A stretch of DNA of 64,000 nt from Achatina immaculata (lineage: Eukaryota; Mollusca; Gastropoda; Stylommatophora; Achatinidae): NCBI GenBank assembly GCA_009760885.1, contig CM019697.1, positions 34,307,096-34,371,095 on the forward strand. The letters run 5' to 3'. Numbering within the stretch: position 1 is the first letter of the stretch; each line of letters opens with the position of its first letter. The notes beneath the pieces are model-generated. The model was not told the DNA's origin. It worked only from the letters and a program-made list of their open reading frames with translations, and made no database searches. A program made the position numbers and the translations under genes. Below, piece by piece: positions 10,677 through 22,646 of this stretch.

Positions 10677-11515
10677 CCTTTGCATGTCCCTTGCGGAACT
10701 TTACCTCCCTAATAGCTCTCCTGTAGGCCTCTCAGCTGTAAGCAAGATGGCCTGCTGCTGATGCGTCCATTCGCAGATCATCAACGATGTCTTGCAGCCA
10801 TCTTCTCCTTGGTCTTCATCTCTTTCTTTTTCCCTTTATTTACCCTTCCAAGACTGTCTTCTCTAGATTATCATGACGTTTAATGTGTTCAAAATATTTT
10901 AATTTTTTCGGTTTAATCTTTCTTACTAGCCAGTCTTCTTCTGTATTAAGTTCTTGTAGTATGGATATATTTGTTCTTTTTTAATTTTTTTGTGTATCCA
11001 TATTTGAAGGACTCTTCTGCAGCATTTACATTCGAAGGCATTTATATGTTTCTCGGCTGCTTTGTTAAGTGTCCAGGTCACACAGGCATATGTTGTGATG
11101 GGAAAGATGCATGCCCTTAAAAATGTTATTTTTGTAGCTCTGTCTATTCATCTCCACAGATTCTTTATTTGTTTTACTTTCTGAAGAGCGATAGATGTCC
11201 TCTTTTTAATTCCCCTCATTGTATCTCCATTATTCGTTAGTAATGATCCAAGATATTCAAAACTCTCCACTTCTTCCAGTTTTTCATCATTGATACATAT
11301 TTCAGCTGCTTTATTTGTTTTGTCAGTTGTCGTCAATTTAGTTTTCTTAGCATTGAGGTTTTGCTCTTCACTGTTCTTACGGACTGACATAATTAGTTTT
11401 TATATTCCTTTTTGTGTTGTGGACAGTAATACAGTGTCATCAGCATATTTAATCTCTGGTATTTCATAACCTCCAATTGTTATAGCATCGTAATATTCTT
11501 TGTCTACCTCTTCTC
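10677..11515 (-). pseudogene. LINE-B fragment: reverse transcriptase C-terminal half
   Basis: The minus strand encodes the later part of a non-LTR reverse transcriptase. From high to low coordinate I see: EIKYADDTVLLS (catalytic YADD box, about 11425-11455), then VRKNSEEQN...NAKKTKL, then VESFEYLGSLLTNNGDTMRGIKKR (the usual block after the thumb). A Cys/His-poor C-terminal region follows, ending in the conserved tail near REAKFHKGH. The frames are broken by indels, and the open piece 11148-11390 is the best preserved. At least five other copies lie in this window (43905, 32910, 48851, 50750, 55121). The clade is probably RTE-like, judged from the short 3' end. Not functional. Confidence 0.85.
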
Positions 11516-11789
11516 TAACGTGCAGATGTCAGAGAAAGAAAACTGACAAGATAATGGCCGTATCTCGAGCCACGGACTCCTACAGAACAAGCAGCCGCCG
11601 AACTAGGAGAAAGCATCCCACTGTCCCTCTCACTATCGAACATGTAAAAAAAAAAAAAGTTCAACAGCCAAATACGTGATACGTGTCTGAAATCGTGACA
11701 TATGCAAAAGGAAACGAGGTCATGACACATAAGTTCTGTCACTCTAGAAGTCTCTTGCAGGCAACCTACTCTGACACACATTTCCATGC

Positions 11790-12058
11790 CATTGTCATGT
11801 TGGAGGTACGGTGCTTGGCCCATGCTTCCACAAGACTATCGGCACATGAAAGTCTGATGTGGTTAGTATCATACCTGGCCACATTTACTTTCCCAGATTT
11901 CTCTGGTACCCATTTACAAAGTCTGGGTGGATCCCGGGGCATTTTTTTTTGTGTGGGTGTGTACCAGAAAAAAATCCTACTGCTGGTACCACCGTAATAG
12001 TAAACCAGACGCCTAACCACTCAGCCAACCAGGTCACCAAACATACGCACGGTCTCAT
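11790..12058 (-). mobile_element. SINE-2 copy, head partly deleted
   Basis: The minus strand starts GGTGACCTGGTTGGCTGAGT with box A intact (TGGCTGAGTGG), but box B is lost in a deletion. The body (GATCCACCCAGAC, GGTACCAGAGAAA, CACATCAGAC) matches the better copy at 28613-28892. Confidence 0.75.
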
Positions 12059-12595
12059 TGCGCGTACTGGACAACAATAACAAGGAATAAACAGAACATT
12101 TTTTAAACAAAAATAATTTCAGTTTATGATTTCATGTACGAAGTTGCTTCAGACAGAAGAACAACGATGACCGTATAGTAATGGGCCCTATCACACCGAC
12201 AAGGAAAAGGTTCGGACATTTTCCTAACCACCCACGTCCAAGACTCAACGAACTATGTACAAAACTGTTTCCGGGGCATTCCAAAGCTCTCTGTGTTCCA
12301 ACGTTGGACGACGAAAAGGTAACGTCAGGTTCTTTGTGACAGCTTCAGTTTACCAAGAGCTTTCAGCTCAGCGCCCCAGGGAGGTTCAGCAGCACTGCAA
12401 CCTCAGGAAAGATAAAATCTTCATCTTTCTTCTTTTCTTGTTGTTTGGCTGCTTTATTTCCCCCCTGCCGCACACGGCTCGCCACGTTTATACATTTTTT
12501 GTACAAGGGTATTGAATTGTTTGTCAATTTTTTGCTGTTTATAAATATTATCGAAAATTTAACTTATCACTTTTCACCATTGTATTACATCTTTC
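12059..12595. other. No feature seen
   Basis: Short frames only, without family motifs. Confidence 0.6.
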
Positions 12596-13252
12596 TTCTG
12601 TGTCTTCTGTGTTTCCTGTGTCTTCTGTGTTTTCTGTGTTTTCAATGTCTTCTGTGTTTCCTGTGTCTTCTGTGTTTTCTATGTCTTCTGTGTTTTCTGT
12701 GTCTTCTGTGTTTTCTATGTCTTCTGTGTTTTCTGTGTTTCCTGTGTCTTCTGTGTTTTCTATGTCTTCTGTGTTTCCTGTGTCTTCTGTGTTTTCTGTG
12801 TTTTCAATGTCTTCTCTGTTTTCTATGTCTTCTGTGTTTCCTGTGTCTTCTGTGTTTTCTGTGTTTTCTATGTCTTCTGTGTTTTCTATGTCTTCTGTGT
12901 TTTCTATGTCTTCTGTGTTTTCTGTGTTTTCTATGTCTTCTGTGTTTTCTGTGTTTCCTGTGTCTTCTGTGTTTTCTGTGTTTTCAGTGTCTTCTGTGTT
13001 TCTTGTGTCTTCTGTTTTTCTGTGTTTCTATGTCTTCTGTGCTTTCTGTGTTTTCTGTCTCTTCTGTATTTTCTGTGTCTTCTGTGTTTTATGTGTCTTC
13101 TGTGTCTTCTGTGTTTTCTGTGTCTTCTGTGTTTTCTGTGTCTTCTGTGTTTTCTGTGTCTTCTGTGTCTTTTGTGTTTTCTGTGTCTTCTGTGCTTTCT
13201 GTGTCTTCTGTGCTTTCTGTGTTTATGTGTTTTCTGTGTCTTCTGTGTTTCG
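12596..13252. repeat. 9-bp array (TCTTCTGTG/TTTTCTGTG)
   Basis: About 73 units of two related 9-mers in irregular order, with ATG variants. The Cys-Leu-rich and Ser-Val-rich frames across it are artefacts. Confidence 0.95.
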
Positions 13253-13965
13253 AGAATTTGCAGAATCTGAGGTTCTGTCAAGCAGAAGAATTTTACAGTC
13301 CTTCTCTCTAAGATCTGGTGCATTTTTCTCTAAGATGTTGGAATACGATCACTCATCTTTGCGCGCCATCCTCCCCTGCAATGAGCGCACAGAATTTTCT
13401 TAACTCGTGACAAAAAACCCAGTGTCATTTGCCTGTAATCAGGGTATTAGAGACTTGTACTGCCTTGACGCGGACTTTCTCTTAAGTCATATTTCCGTTA
13501 ATCTATATTCGATTCTGCAGACATTTGCTCCAGTCACCGCCATCTATGGCAAGTCCGCACTAATCCTTCTCCCGAATACGTTAAATTACCGGGCGGCAGA
13601 GTTGAGCTTAAGCGAGGCAAGGATATGAGAGAAATCGATATTGTCGACAAATAAATAGAACATTAATTGTGTTGTCTTTAAAAGTCTGAGGTCATCAGTT
13701 TTACAGCAATTTGTCTCCGTCACCTCAAATAACGATTGTTATATTTTTGTTAATTGTAATATTCCACTGCTGTCCTTCGATTGTCGTTGTCTTGGTTCTG
13801 TTCTGAAAGCTGTGATAAGGTGTGCATTACTAGCTACCTCCGTGTTAATGATAATGATGACGGAGGTGACTTTATTGATAGATATGAAGATAGCAGGTAG
13901 ATGTTGCTGTGTCCACGTCCCTGGGGGATACAGACGAAAATGGCAAAGTGACTTTCATATAGGTT
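13253..13965. other. No feature seen
   Basis: AT-rich sequence with short frames only. 14179-14574 is also empty, apart from a possible mariner end near 14373. Confidence 0.55.
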
Positions 13966-14178
13966 GTGATCATGCCATCTCTACTTTATAAATCTGATAT
14001 GACGTTAATCTCATCTCTGCTTCAGAAATCTAATATCACGTTAATCTCATGTCTACCTCAGAAGTCGGGGACCACGTTAATCTCATCTCCACTTGAGAAA
14101 TCTGATATCACGTTAATCTCATTTCTGCTTCAGAAATATGATATCACATTAATCTCATCTCTACCTGAGAAGTCTAGA
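13966..14178. repeat. 36-bp minisatellite
   Basis: About six units with the core AATCTGATATCACGTTAATC plus TCATCTCTACTTCAGA. Confidence 0.9.
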
Positions 14179-14574
14179 CTCCACAATCAAGTCTGGCGGC
14201 CTTAATAGACAGACATCCCTGGAGAACGTGTGCATACGTAGATCTCTCCCACTAGAGAATTCGTATGTGGTCAGTAAAGGCAATTCATTAATCTGCAAAG
14301 ACAATGTCATAATCCTCTTGCTCTTCTAGCCAATCAAATCACGCAGCAGTTTTGTTAGGTTCTTTATTACGGCGAGTCAAAAATTCGTCACGTTTTTACA
14401 TACCCTAATTTCGGTCAAAGTTTCCGTCTTATACGCTGTACTGGCATCTGGAACGTCATGCTGAACACGAGCATATCTGTTCTGAGACAACGAATCGTGA
14501 GATAAGTGATCAGCAAAGTAAATACGGCGGACAGCAAAGTTGTCGTTCGAGTCCTCCTGTGGCATTATTGAAAG

Positions 14575-15090
14575 AAAGGGCTGAATGTCTCTGCACCTGC
14601 CCGTGGAATCTGTAGCGTGGAAGAGGGAGGAACAGCTGATGAAAGCACTGGCAAGGAAGTGGTTGCAAAGCTTCAGCTCTGGAGACACCGACTCAATCAC
14701 CGATGAACAAGCCCTGCTCCAGTCTTTTGAAGACAATCACAGTACCAGCACTCGGCGCTTGTCAGCCCTGGTGGGCCCTTCTTAAAGCACCACATTTCGG
14801 TATTAGTACGAGAGGCCTTTCAGCAGCAGACAGGCTCGACGTGCCCCCCCACGATCTCACTCCCCAGCAAGCACAGAGACGCGTTGACGTCTGTCGCCAG
14901 CTGTTGGCAAACTCGCGTGACAAAAGCTTTCTCCGCCGTATGGTCACTGGGGATGAAAAGTGGTATGCCAACACATCTACCAATGGCTCCAGCCAGGCCA
15001 AGTGGCAGAGGCGGATGTCCGACGAGGCCGGTTCCCAGAAGTTTTTGTACAGCAGCTGCAGAAACGTGAGGAACTTTTGACTCAGCGTAG
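14575..15090 (+). pseudogene. Decayed mariner transposase
   Basis: Pieces of a mariner-type transposase lie in shifted frames. The order is a helix-turn-helix-like part (EDNHSTSTRRLSALVGPS, about 14728-14785), then HDLTPQQAQRRVDVCRQLLA (about 14850-14910), then RRMVTGDEKWY (about 14933-14965). The last matches the family motif around the first catalytic Asp (TGDEKW). The second and third Asp regions are not recognisable. This is a different mariner lineage from the one at 63127. No clear inverted terminal repeats were found. The (AAG)n run and a short block at 15170-15275 that resembles the end of the 41927 rep-Y copy follow. Confidence 0.7.
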
Positions 15091-15247
15091 AGTGGCGATT
15101 TCAGTGCTAGAAAAAAAAACGCTATACGATTTGACAGTAAGCAACCCATTGTCGACATGACAGCGTCAGAGACGGCGAACCATAGCCGACCAAGACCATG
15201 TCCCAGCTCTCCTCAAGTCCAGATCATCAAACTGCTATTCCAGGCAG

Positions 15248-15272
15248 AAGAAGAAGAAGAAGAAGAAGAAGC
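15248..15272. repeat. (GAA)n microsatellite
   Basis: A (GAA)n run. The 80 bp before it (GACCAAGACCATGTCCCAG) is the reverse complement of part of the rep-Y copy near 42165, so it may be an element tail. Confidence 0.7.
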
Positions 15273-15275
15273 GTG

Positions 15276-16535
15276 ATCGAATAACTTATAATAACGAGAG
15301 ATATGAGTAACCGCAGCTCAAGGGATGTAACCTCTGAAAAAAATATGAAAAGACTTTCAATCGCCCTAGAGGTTTTTTTATATTGTCAGTGGTTATGTCC
15401 CTTGAATTGCAGTTACTTTCTGGCTTACCCCCCCCCCCCCTTATACATGTTTATAATGTTTAAATGTTTTCTATAAAAGTAGCCATGTTGATATTCTTTA
15501 TCATAGCGGGCTGTCAAATATTCCGGGCGTACACAAAACTACAGGTCAATGCCCGCACATTTTTCTGCTCTACAGATGACATAAAGACTCCACCATCTCT
15601 GGGTCCTTATTTCCACCGCTAGCGCCACTGTGACGCGTCTTCCTTCAACACAGCATTTCAGAAGATAAAATAGAACCTGCACAGGCTGCTATGTTTACAG
15701 CCTGTTTGAAAAGAGTTCTTGTTGAAATGAAGCAAATTCCAGGTAACCTGTTGACAGCCTGTCTACTGTTGTTTTTTTTCCTTTCCTCGCAAAGAAACAG
15801 CAAGACCCTACCAGTCACACTCTGAGTTGGTATCCTTCCGCCAGAAGCAGAACAGCCTGGCACACTTAACACAAAACTGATCAGACCCGAGAGAATCGCT
15901 TTTAATTTCGGTGATACCAAGTCTAGGACGCTCACTTAATTTGAACTTTTCCCCAGTCTCCGAGACCTCCATACTCTGCCTGGTATTTAAAGTGGGATCG
16001 TCTGTGGCTTGAAATGGTGGTGGAGGGAAGGGGGAGGGGGCCGTGTAAACGTAGACCCACCAGGACAGGATCATGTCCTTGAACGGAAATAAATCTGACC
16101 TAGAATGGCACAGTTAGGAGGGCGAAGAGTGAGCGGAATGCAGTTCTTTTGATTATCTTAAGAGAGGACAAGGGGGGCCAAACCCCCACTTTTTGTTTGT
16201 TTGTTTGTTTGTTTGTCTACAGCTGTTGTGCAAAGTGTTGCTGTTTGTGAGACTTTGTCTATGATCCAATTTAGAAGTGTTTATTGTCTCGTGCTCTCGT
16301 CTTTCGTTTATCTTTTTTTTAAATCTCATTTATATACTAAAAGAAAGCCCTCTTCACGTATTCCTTGACCGCATTGTCATTTGTTAGTTTTCCGTTCTCT
16401 GAAACGGTGATTATACACCAGGTCATCTGTTTTGATCCTGCCTCACTCCGGTCATATGTCTAGTATACGTATTCTACGGGACAGTCGCGCATTTTTAGGA
16501 TTTGTAACCAAGGATCGTATTGTTTCGATCGGGAA
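15276..16535. other. No gene called; short simple repeats
   Basis: It contains a C run (15429-15440) and (GTTT)n at 16193-16215. Two overlapping minus-strand frames of 88-96 codons (15645-16074) have no recognisable motif. Confidence 0.55.
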
Positions 16536-16735
16536 CCCTAAATGTCCCCAGTTTTAAAAAACGGGTACCTCATACTGTCCCGTTTTCTCATCTTTGATTT
16601 CCGCATATTCGTAAATAACCAGAGATCTGTTTTTCGCCTTCAATTATCTTGGTGGAAATACCGCTATTTTGAAGAAAATTCATTCTATAGAGAAGTACAA
16701 CAAACAGGGCCTGATTGGACATCCCTATGTGAAGT
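16536..16735. mobile_element. Possible short hAT-like (MITE) remnant
   Basis: The block CCCTAAATGTCCCCAGTTTT, then AAACGGG and CTGTCCCGTTTT, resembles the start of the hAT-like remnant at 62286 (GGGATGCCAGACGTCCCAGT). GGACATCCCTA near 16722-16732 could be the opposite terminal repeat. The terminal repeats are imperfect and no 8-bp duplication was verified. Confidence 0.3.
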
Positions 16736-16849
16736 TATAATCTTAGCCTAAAGATTAGAATTTTGGGTTATAATTAAACTTTACTGCCCCGTCCCATCCC
16801 GCTTCCCCCTTTTCCCCCTCCACACACACATACCCCCACCCCAATCCCA

Positions 16850-16871
16850 ACCCCCCCCCCCCCCCCCCCCC
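16850..16871. repeat. Poly-C run
   Basis: About 22 C in a row, after a C-rich stretch starting near 16790. Confidence 0.95.
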
Positions 16872-17235
16872 GCTTGACTGAGGGTCCTGTGTTTGCATAA
16901 GAGTGCTCAGTTTACTTCATACACTCTTGCTGGGCCTGTAAGAGCGGAGATTGCTCAGATTGTATGTCGGATACCCCCATATGGTACTCAGGTCATGATG
17001 ACTGCTCGCCACGGGGCGTCTGGTCTCGCTTTATACCAGGCCTTTGTTGTTGCTCCTTTGCCCTGGCCCAAGTTTGCTACCGGTGGCACTGTGGCAGTAT
17101 AAACATGGATTTGTATCCTTTGCTGTTTTGCTCCAAAGTGGATCTGCACGTTTCTCAAGATAGGCTGGGCTAATAAGTTAATTTCTTGGGTTGGTTTATC
17201 CAAGATTTCAGACACTCTTAGCCAAGTCTTTGTCT
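16872..17235. other. No feature seen
   Basis: Mixed composition. Frames of about 70 codons on both strands have no motif. Confidence 0.55.
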
Positions 17236-17620
17236 ACGAATAAAGGTAAAGGTTCCCTGTTCTCATGTCCACGAGGGCCTTCAAGTAAAGGTAAAGGTTC
17301 CCTGTTCCCATGTCTACGAGGGCCTTCAAGTAAAGATAAAGGTTCCCTGTTCTCACGTCTACGAGGGCCTTCAAGTAAAGATAAAGGTTCCCTGTTCTCA
17401 CGTCTACGAGGGCCTTCAAGTAAAGATAAAGGTTCCCTGTTCTCACGTCTACGAGGGCCTTCAAGTAAAGGTAAAGGTTCCCTGTTCTCATGTCTACGAG
17501 GGCCTTCAAGTAAAGGTAAAGGTTCCCTGTTCCCATGCCATTAAGGCATACTGGGTATGCAGTGCTAGGGCCTGTATTTCTACGACCTTCGGCACATGAG
17601 AGAGTGAGGTGAATGCCTTC
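17236..17620 (-). mobile_element. SINE-2 3' part with 45-bp minisatellite
   Basis: 17536-17620 is SINE-2 body (GCATACTGGGTATGCAGTGC, CGACCTTCGGCACATGA), matching 28640-28700. Going left, the SINE-2 terminal sequence GGTAAAGGTTCCCTGTTC..CATG is repeated about 6.5 times with a 45-bp period (17243-17535). The array seems to have grown from the 3' end of the SINE. The 15-residue repeats on both strands are artefacts. Confidence 0.8.
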
Positions 17621-17679
17621 AAGAGATATCTGAATCCATGAAAGTTTTGTAATTTTAAAAAAAAACTCTGTGTGTGTGT

Positions 17680-17700
17680 GTGGTGGGGGGGGGGGGGGGG
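17680..17700. repeat. GT and poly-G tract
   Basis: (GT)n at 17670-17682 followed by a G run. Confidence 0.9.
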
Positions 17701-17964
17701 TAATGTTGAGCTATGGCGCCCCGCAGAGACACCCCATGTGGTGCGACGGCTGGCGCCCTTATTTTCCTCAACCTGTCACCTCAAGAAGAAAGTATGCTCA
17801 GCATCAAGTCTGACTGTCTTCTCTTCCCCAACTCCAGGAGTCATCTACTCATCTCTACAGCTGGGTGATCGAGGAGGGAGGGAGGGATAATCTCTCGGGG
17901 CCTTCCTAGCAGCACTGTGGGGCCTGGGGCAAAGCAGTCCACATCAACATTTAACCCCCCCCCC

Positions 17965-18492
17965 CACAAGGAAGAGTTACACCGACAATATATGAATCGT
18001 GGGGCCTGCACAAGGAAGTTACACAGACAATATATGAATTTGTGTGGCCCGCACAATGATGAGTTACACTGACAATATACAAATCGTGGGGCCCGCAAAA
18101 AGAAGAGTTAGACTGACAATATATGGATTGTGGGGCCCACACAAAGAAGAGTTAGATCGACAATATATGAATTTGTGGGGCCCGCACAAGGAAGAGTTAC
18201 ACCGACAATATATGAATCGTAGGGCCCACACAAAGAAGAGTTACATCGACAATATATGAATTTGTGGGGCCTGCACAAGGAAGAGTTACACCGACAATAT
18301 ATGAATTTATGGGGCCCGCACAAGGAAGAGTTACACCGACAATATATGAATTTGTGGGGCCCACACAAGGAAGAGTTACACCGACAATATATGAATTTGT
18401 GGGGCCCACACAAGGAAGAGTTACACCGACAATATATGAATTTGTGGGGCCCACACAAGGAAGAGTTACACCGACAATATATGAATCGTGGG
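17965..18492. repeat. 45-bp minisatellite beside SINE-3
   Basis: About twelve units of GGAAGAGTTACACCGACAAT plus ATATGAATTTGTGGGGCCCACACAA. On its right lies the SINE-3 head in minus orientation, and the array unit looks like the segment directly behind that head. A unit variant lacking part of the sequence is at 18000-18050. Confidence 0.93.
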
Positions 18493-18620
18493 GCCCCTGG
18501 CCAACTTCCCAGTGCGTCAGTACGTTAAGATGCCGGTACTGATATCTCTGGCAGGAATCCAACCACCAGCATCGCCTTGAGAGGCTAGTACTCTAGCCAC
18601 GTCGCTATTCACGCGCCCCG
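18493..18620 (-). mobile_element. SINE-3 head, tRNA-derived
   Basis: The minus strand shows box A TAGCGACGTGG (18607-18597) and box B GGTTGGATTCC (18564-18554), one base off the consensus, with about 32 bp between them. It starts GGGGCGCGTGAATAGCGAC. The body continues into the 45-bp minisatellite. No target-site duplication was identified. Confidence 0.65.
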
Positions 18621-19429
18621 AAAATGTCGCGTTTTGGTGCTGTCAAGTGTGCTGTTAACTTGTTACATTTAAATATGTTGTTCATAGACTTGACTTTCTT
18701 GATGTTTCGGTTGATAACATAATATCAGTACAATCTCACAAATAGGCTTGTTCGTTATGGACTACCCCCCCCCCCTTCCTTTTTTCCCCCTCCCTAAGCT
18801 AACTGATCTGGTTTCTAATCGCCATCTTATTTTCTATTCATACACTGACATCTCTGTGTACATATTATTCTAGTGTGCCTCGCCATGCGGGCCAGCTATC
18901 TTGAAAGCAGTATCTCCGCTCCACATACACTAGAAACTTGTTTCTGGAGCTAAACAGACTTGCTCAAATATCGGATTACCGGTATATAACCTTCTCACAT
19001 GAATACAGTTTCCTATCAGCTATGCTACTCTACACTCGGAGTCTCCTGTCCACATCAAACCTCAAGCCAATTACGAAAATCTGTTGTTTACAGACTTACA
19101 GCGGAACCAGTCCAGGAAAAATGATGGGAAAACGAAAAGATTCCAAGACTCAAAAAGTACAAGCTAAGTGCCCGCGCATACAAACTGTTTAGCGATGTCA
19201 TCTACGGAACTTCGCACCTCTGTCACAAGGTACAAATAATAATCCAGAAGAACCCTAAGTTTATGAGAAAATTGGGGAAAAAAATGAAGAGGAAGATAAG
19301 GTCTGAATTCAGGCTTCGATTTAAAGGACACTTAATAAATAAAGGAACCCACCTGGGTGTAACAAATCCCTGCACAACTGTGGCAAATGTTCCTAGTTAC
19401 AGCGTATTTATTTTCCTGTGCAATTCTTA
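18621..19429. other. No feature seen
   Basis: A C run at 18764-18775. Two plus-strand frames of 75-84 codons show no family. 19856-20194 and 20401-20654 are also empty. Confidence 0.55.
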
Positions 19430-19855
19430 CCTTTCCCTGAAACTTGATAAACACGCTAATAGAGAGAAAGTAGTGAGCAATAATATCTAATCCCTAAAAC
19501 TTTGATAAACATGCTAATAGAGAGAAAGTAGTGAGCAATAATATCTAATCCCTAAAACTTTGATAAACATGCTAATAGAGAGAAAGTAGTGAGCAATAAT
19601 ATCTAATCCCTAAAACTTTGATAAACACGCTAATAGAAAGAGGGTAGTCCGCAATAATATCTAATCCTTAAAAATTTGATAAATACGCTAATAGAAAGAA
19701 AGTAGTGAGCAATAATATCTAATCCCTAAAACTTTGATAAACACGCTAATAGAAAGAGGGTAGTCCGCAATAATATCTAATCCCTAGAACTTTGATAAAT
19801 ATATTAACAGGGAAAAAAAAACATTCCGCGATAATATTTAATCCCTGCACATTAA
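19430..19855. repeat. 58-bp minisatellite
   Basis: About seven units of 58 bp, starting CTAAAACTTTGATAAACATG and containing GCAATAATATCTAATCC. The first two or three are nearly identical; later ones diverge. Confidence 0.93.
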
Positions 19856-20194
19856 TACAGAGTTCAGCTCCAAGATTTTTACCTCCATGATAAGAAATAC
19901 AATTCCCATTACAAGTGTGCAAATATTCCTCCTCTAAAAGGAAAAAAAACCAGGATATCTAGACCACACGCACATCTAATAAATTACTTTTAAATTAATG
20001 CAGTTCCATGGAGCGATGTAGACAGTTATTTGCATTTTAAACGGTCTTCTATTGAAAGATGGCCGCTGAATGCTAATCGCAAGAAACTAAACATCACGTT
20101 GTGTTAGATCTCCTGTGGAAGATTCTTCTGTGAGATTGAAATACGCTATCTTCTGTTTACGACTGATTAGTCAGCCTTTGAAATTGTCTTACCC

Positions 20195-20400
20195 TCTTAC
20201 TTGTCTGTCAGGAATCTCGTTGCTTATTTGTCTGTCATAAATCTCATTGTTTATTTATCTGTCAGAAATCTCATTATTTATTTGTGTGTCAGAAGTCTCA
20301 TTGTTTATTTGTCGGTCAGAAATCTCATTACTTAAATGTCTGTCAGCAATTTCATTGTTTACACGTCTCTCAGATAATCTCGTTGGTTTTTGCGGAAAAT
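20195..20400. repeat. 28-bp minisatellite
   Basis: About six to seven units of the form TGTCTGTCAGAAATCTCATT plus GTTTATTT. Confidence 0.88.
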
Positions 20401-20654
20401 TATCTACTTTTATCAAATTTCAATAAACATTGATTTTTTTCCTGGAAGTTTCAATCAAGACGCCGGTTACTCTATGTAGAACTACAATAGCATAATTTTA
20501 TGGCAATGTTTTCATTTGAAACCGGAAAACATTATAGTTCATTCATATTCCTTTCTAGATTATTAATTCTTTTTGTCAGTACTACATCTAATATTTAAAG
20601 ATTTTGGTTTATTTATACGAGAAGCAAAATGCTGGTAAACAGTGGACCGGCATG

Positions 20655-22645
20655 GGAGACGGCCAGTAAGATAGCGAAAGGAGCAACAAAAGTTGAAATC
20701 TCTTGCTACCAGCAGCCTCGGGTGTCCTGAGAACTAAAAGGACAAAGAAGAAATGGATGCAGTGTTTCATTTCTTTTCCCTCTGCGTTATAATACTTATC
20801 TTATATATCTTATATCCTTCCCGTGCCGTTAAACGTCACATAGGGCTCGCAAAGTAGTTCGCCAATAGTTATAATACACCTATCATTTTTTTTCGTCCGC
20901 CAAACAAATAGTACTAATTTAACAAAACATGTATAATGTAGCTGATATTGAAACTTTCCTCCATTAGAAAACTATTACTGGTTATTATCTCTGTCGTGGA
21001 AATAATATTCACGTTTTTTTTTCTATTCAGATGAAGCAGCTGCAGATTCCATAATCTACCAAAGTCCTGCATGTTTTCCTCAAAGTGCTAGCTTCAGACG
21101 AGCTATCTCGCGATGAAGAAATTAACAGGACCGGCCAAAGCCTTCTCCCGAGAAAGGGGAGAGAACTGCGTTTCAATCCGCTAGGAAAACCACCATCTCC
21201 ATCTCCCAGTAGCTACCCGTCTATTTAAATATCTTATTTCCCTGCTAGTTATTACGTATTCAACAGTTTTTCTCTAACATGATTCAAGAATGTACCCCCA
21301 TCATCTAATGATTCATTTCTATTATCTTTTTCTTAGTCAGCTTAGTTTGAGATATAGCGTCTATTTTGTTTTATGTTGTATGTTTCCGTTTTTCAGATTT
21401 ACAGCGTGATGTCCCCAATTCCTAAGACTGGTAGATTTTATAGTACGATGCCCCAATGATGTCCCAAGACATTTTACGTGCTCATGTCTCAATTCCTAGA
21501 ACTGACAAAATTGTAGGGTGGTATCCCAGTGTCCCAAAAGCGACAATTTATAGGGACATATCTTTGAGTCCCAAGCGTGACCATTCTACCAGGACATATC
21601 TCAGTGTCGCAAAGGTGACCATTTTATAGGGATATCTCAGTGTTCCAAAAGTGACCATTTTATAGGGATTGCCTCACTGTCCCAAAAATGACCATTTTAT
21701 AGGGATATGTTTCAATGCCCTAAAGGTGACCTTTTTATAGTGATATGTCTCAGTGTCCCAAAGGTGACCATTTTATATGAATATGCCTCAGTGTCCCAAA
21801 GGGCGTATATCAGTGTTCTAACAGTGACCACTTTACAGGGACATATCCCTGTGTCCTAAGAGTGACCATTTTATGGAATATATCCTGACGTCCTAAGTGT
21901 GATCGCTTTACATTATCTCAATGTCCTATTTAGTGACCAAGTATTGAAAAGTCCTTACTCTAAATAATGATAACCTCACATGGAAATAATACCAGCGATG
22001 AAAGAACCATGAATAATGTCAAAGCGTTTCCTTTTATGTACATTTCCTGAAGGAAGAAAGAAACAGGGCATACAAAAAGAGGACATGATATAACAGTTAG
22101 ATAATCGATGATATCATGAGATGATACAAAAAACTATTTCACCTGACTGAAACAGAAAAGCTGACTTTATAGTAAAGAACCATAATGCCTAAAATAATGT
22201 GGGAATAATGATTGGGGAGGGGGGGGGTGTGAGAGTAGAATAGGGAAATAGAGAGTGAGAGGGCGAGACAGAGGGGGAAACAAAGAGAGTGAGGGGGTGA
22301 GGCAGAGAGGGAAATAAAGAGTGAGGGGGTGAGACAGAGAGGGAAATAGAGAGTTAGAGGGTGAGACAGAGGGGGAAATAGAGAGTGAGGGGGTGAGACA
22401 GAGAGGGAAATAGAGATGAGGGGGTGAGACATAGAGGAAATAGAGAGTGAGAGAGTGAGACAGAGGGGAACAAAGAGAGTGAGGGGGTGAGACAGAGGGG
22501 GAAATAGAGAGTGAGGGGGTGAGACAGAGAGGGAAATAGAGAGTGAGAGAGTGAGACAGAGAGGGAAACAGAGAGTGAGAGGGTGAGACAGAGAGGGAAA
22601 TAGAGAGTGAGAGGGTGAGACAGAGAGGGAAATAGAGAGTGAGGG
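20655..22645. repeat. Tandem segmental duplication, copy 1
   Basis: This starts at GAGACGGCCAGTAAGATAGC and includes about 1.55 kb of otherwise unique sequence plus the first GA-rich array (22230-22646). It is repeated at an offset of 1,990 bp (for example the block GTCCCCAATTCC at 21411 and 23401). No gene was recognised inside. A degenerate 36-38-bp minisatellite (GTGACCATTTTATAGGGATA) occupies 21480-21925. Confidence 0.95.
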
Positions 22646-22646
22646 G
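22230..22646. repeat. GA-rich minisatellite, first array
   Basis: Units of about 30 bp built on GAGAGTGAGGGGGTGAGACA plus GAGAGGGAAATA. Confidence 0.93.

Noticed and set aside
12445..13403. Cys-Leu and Ser-Val repeat frames (288 and 267 codons)
   Set aside because: They come from the 9-bp array and are present in several frames and on both strands.
15645..16074. Overlapping minus-strand frames of 88-96 codons
   Set aside because: Not homologous to anything I recognise and without splice or promoter signals.
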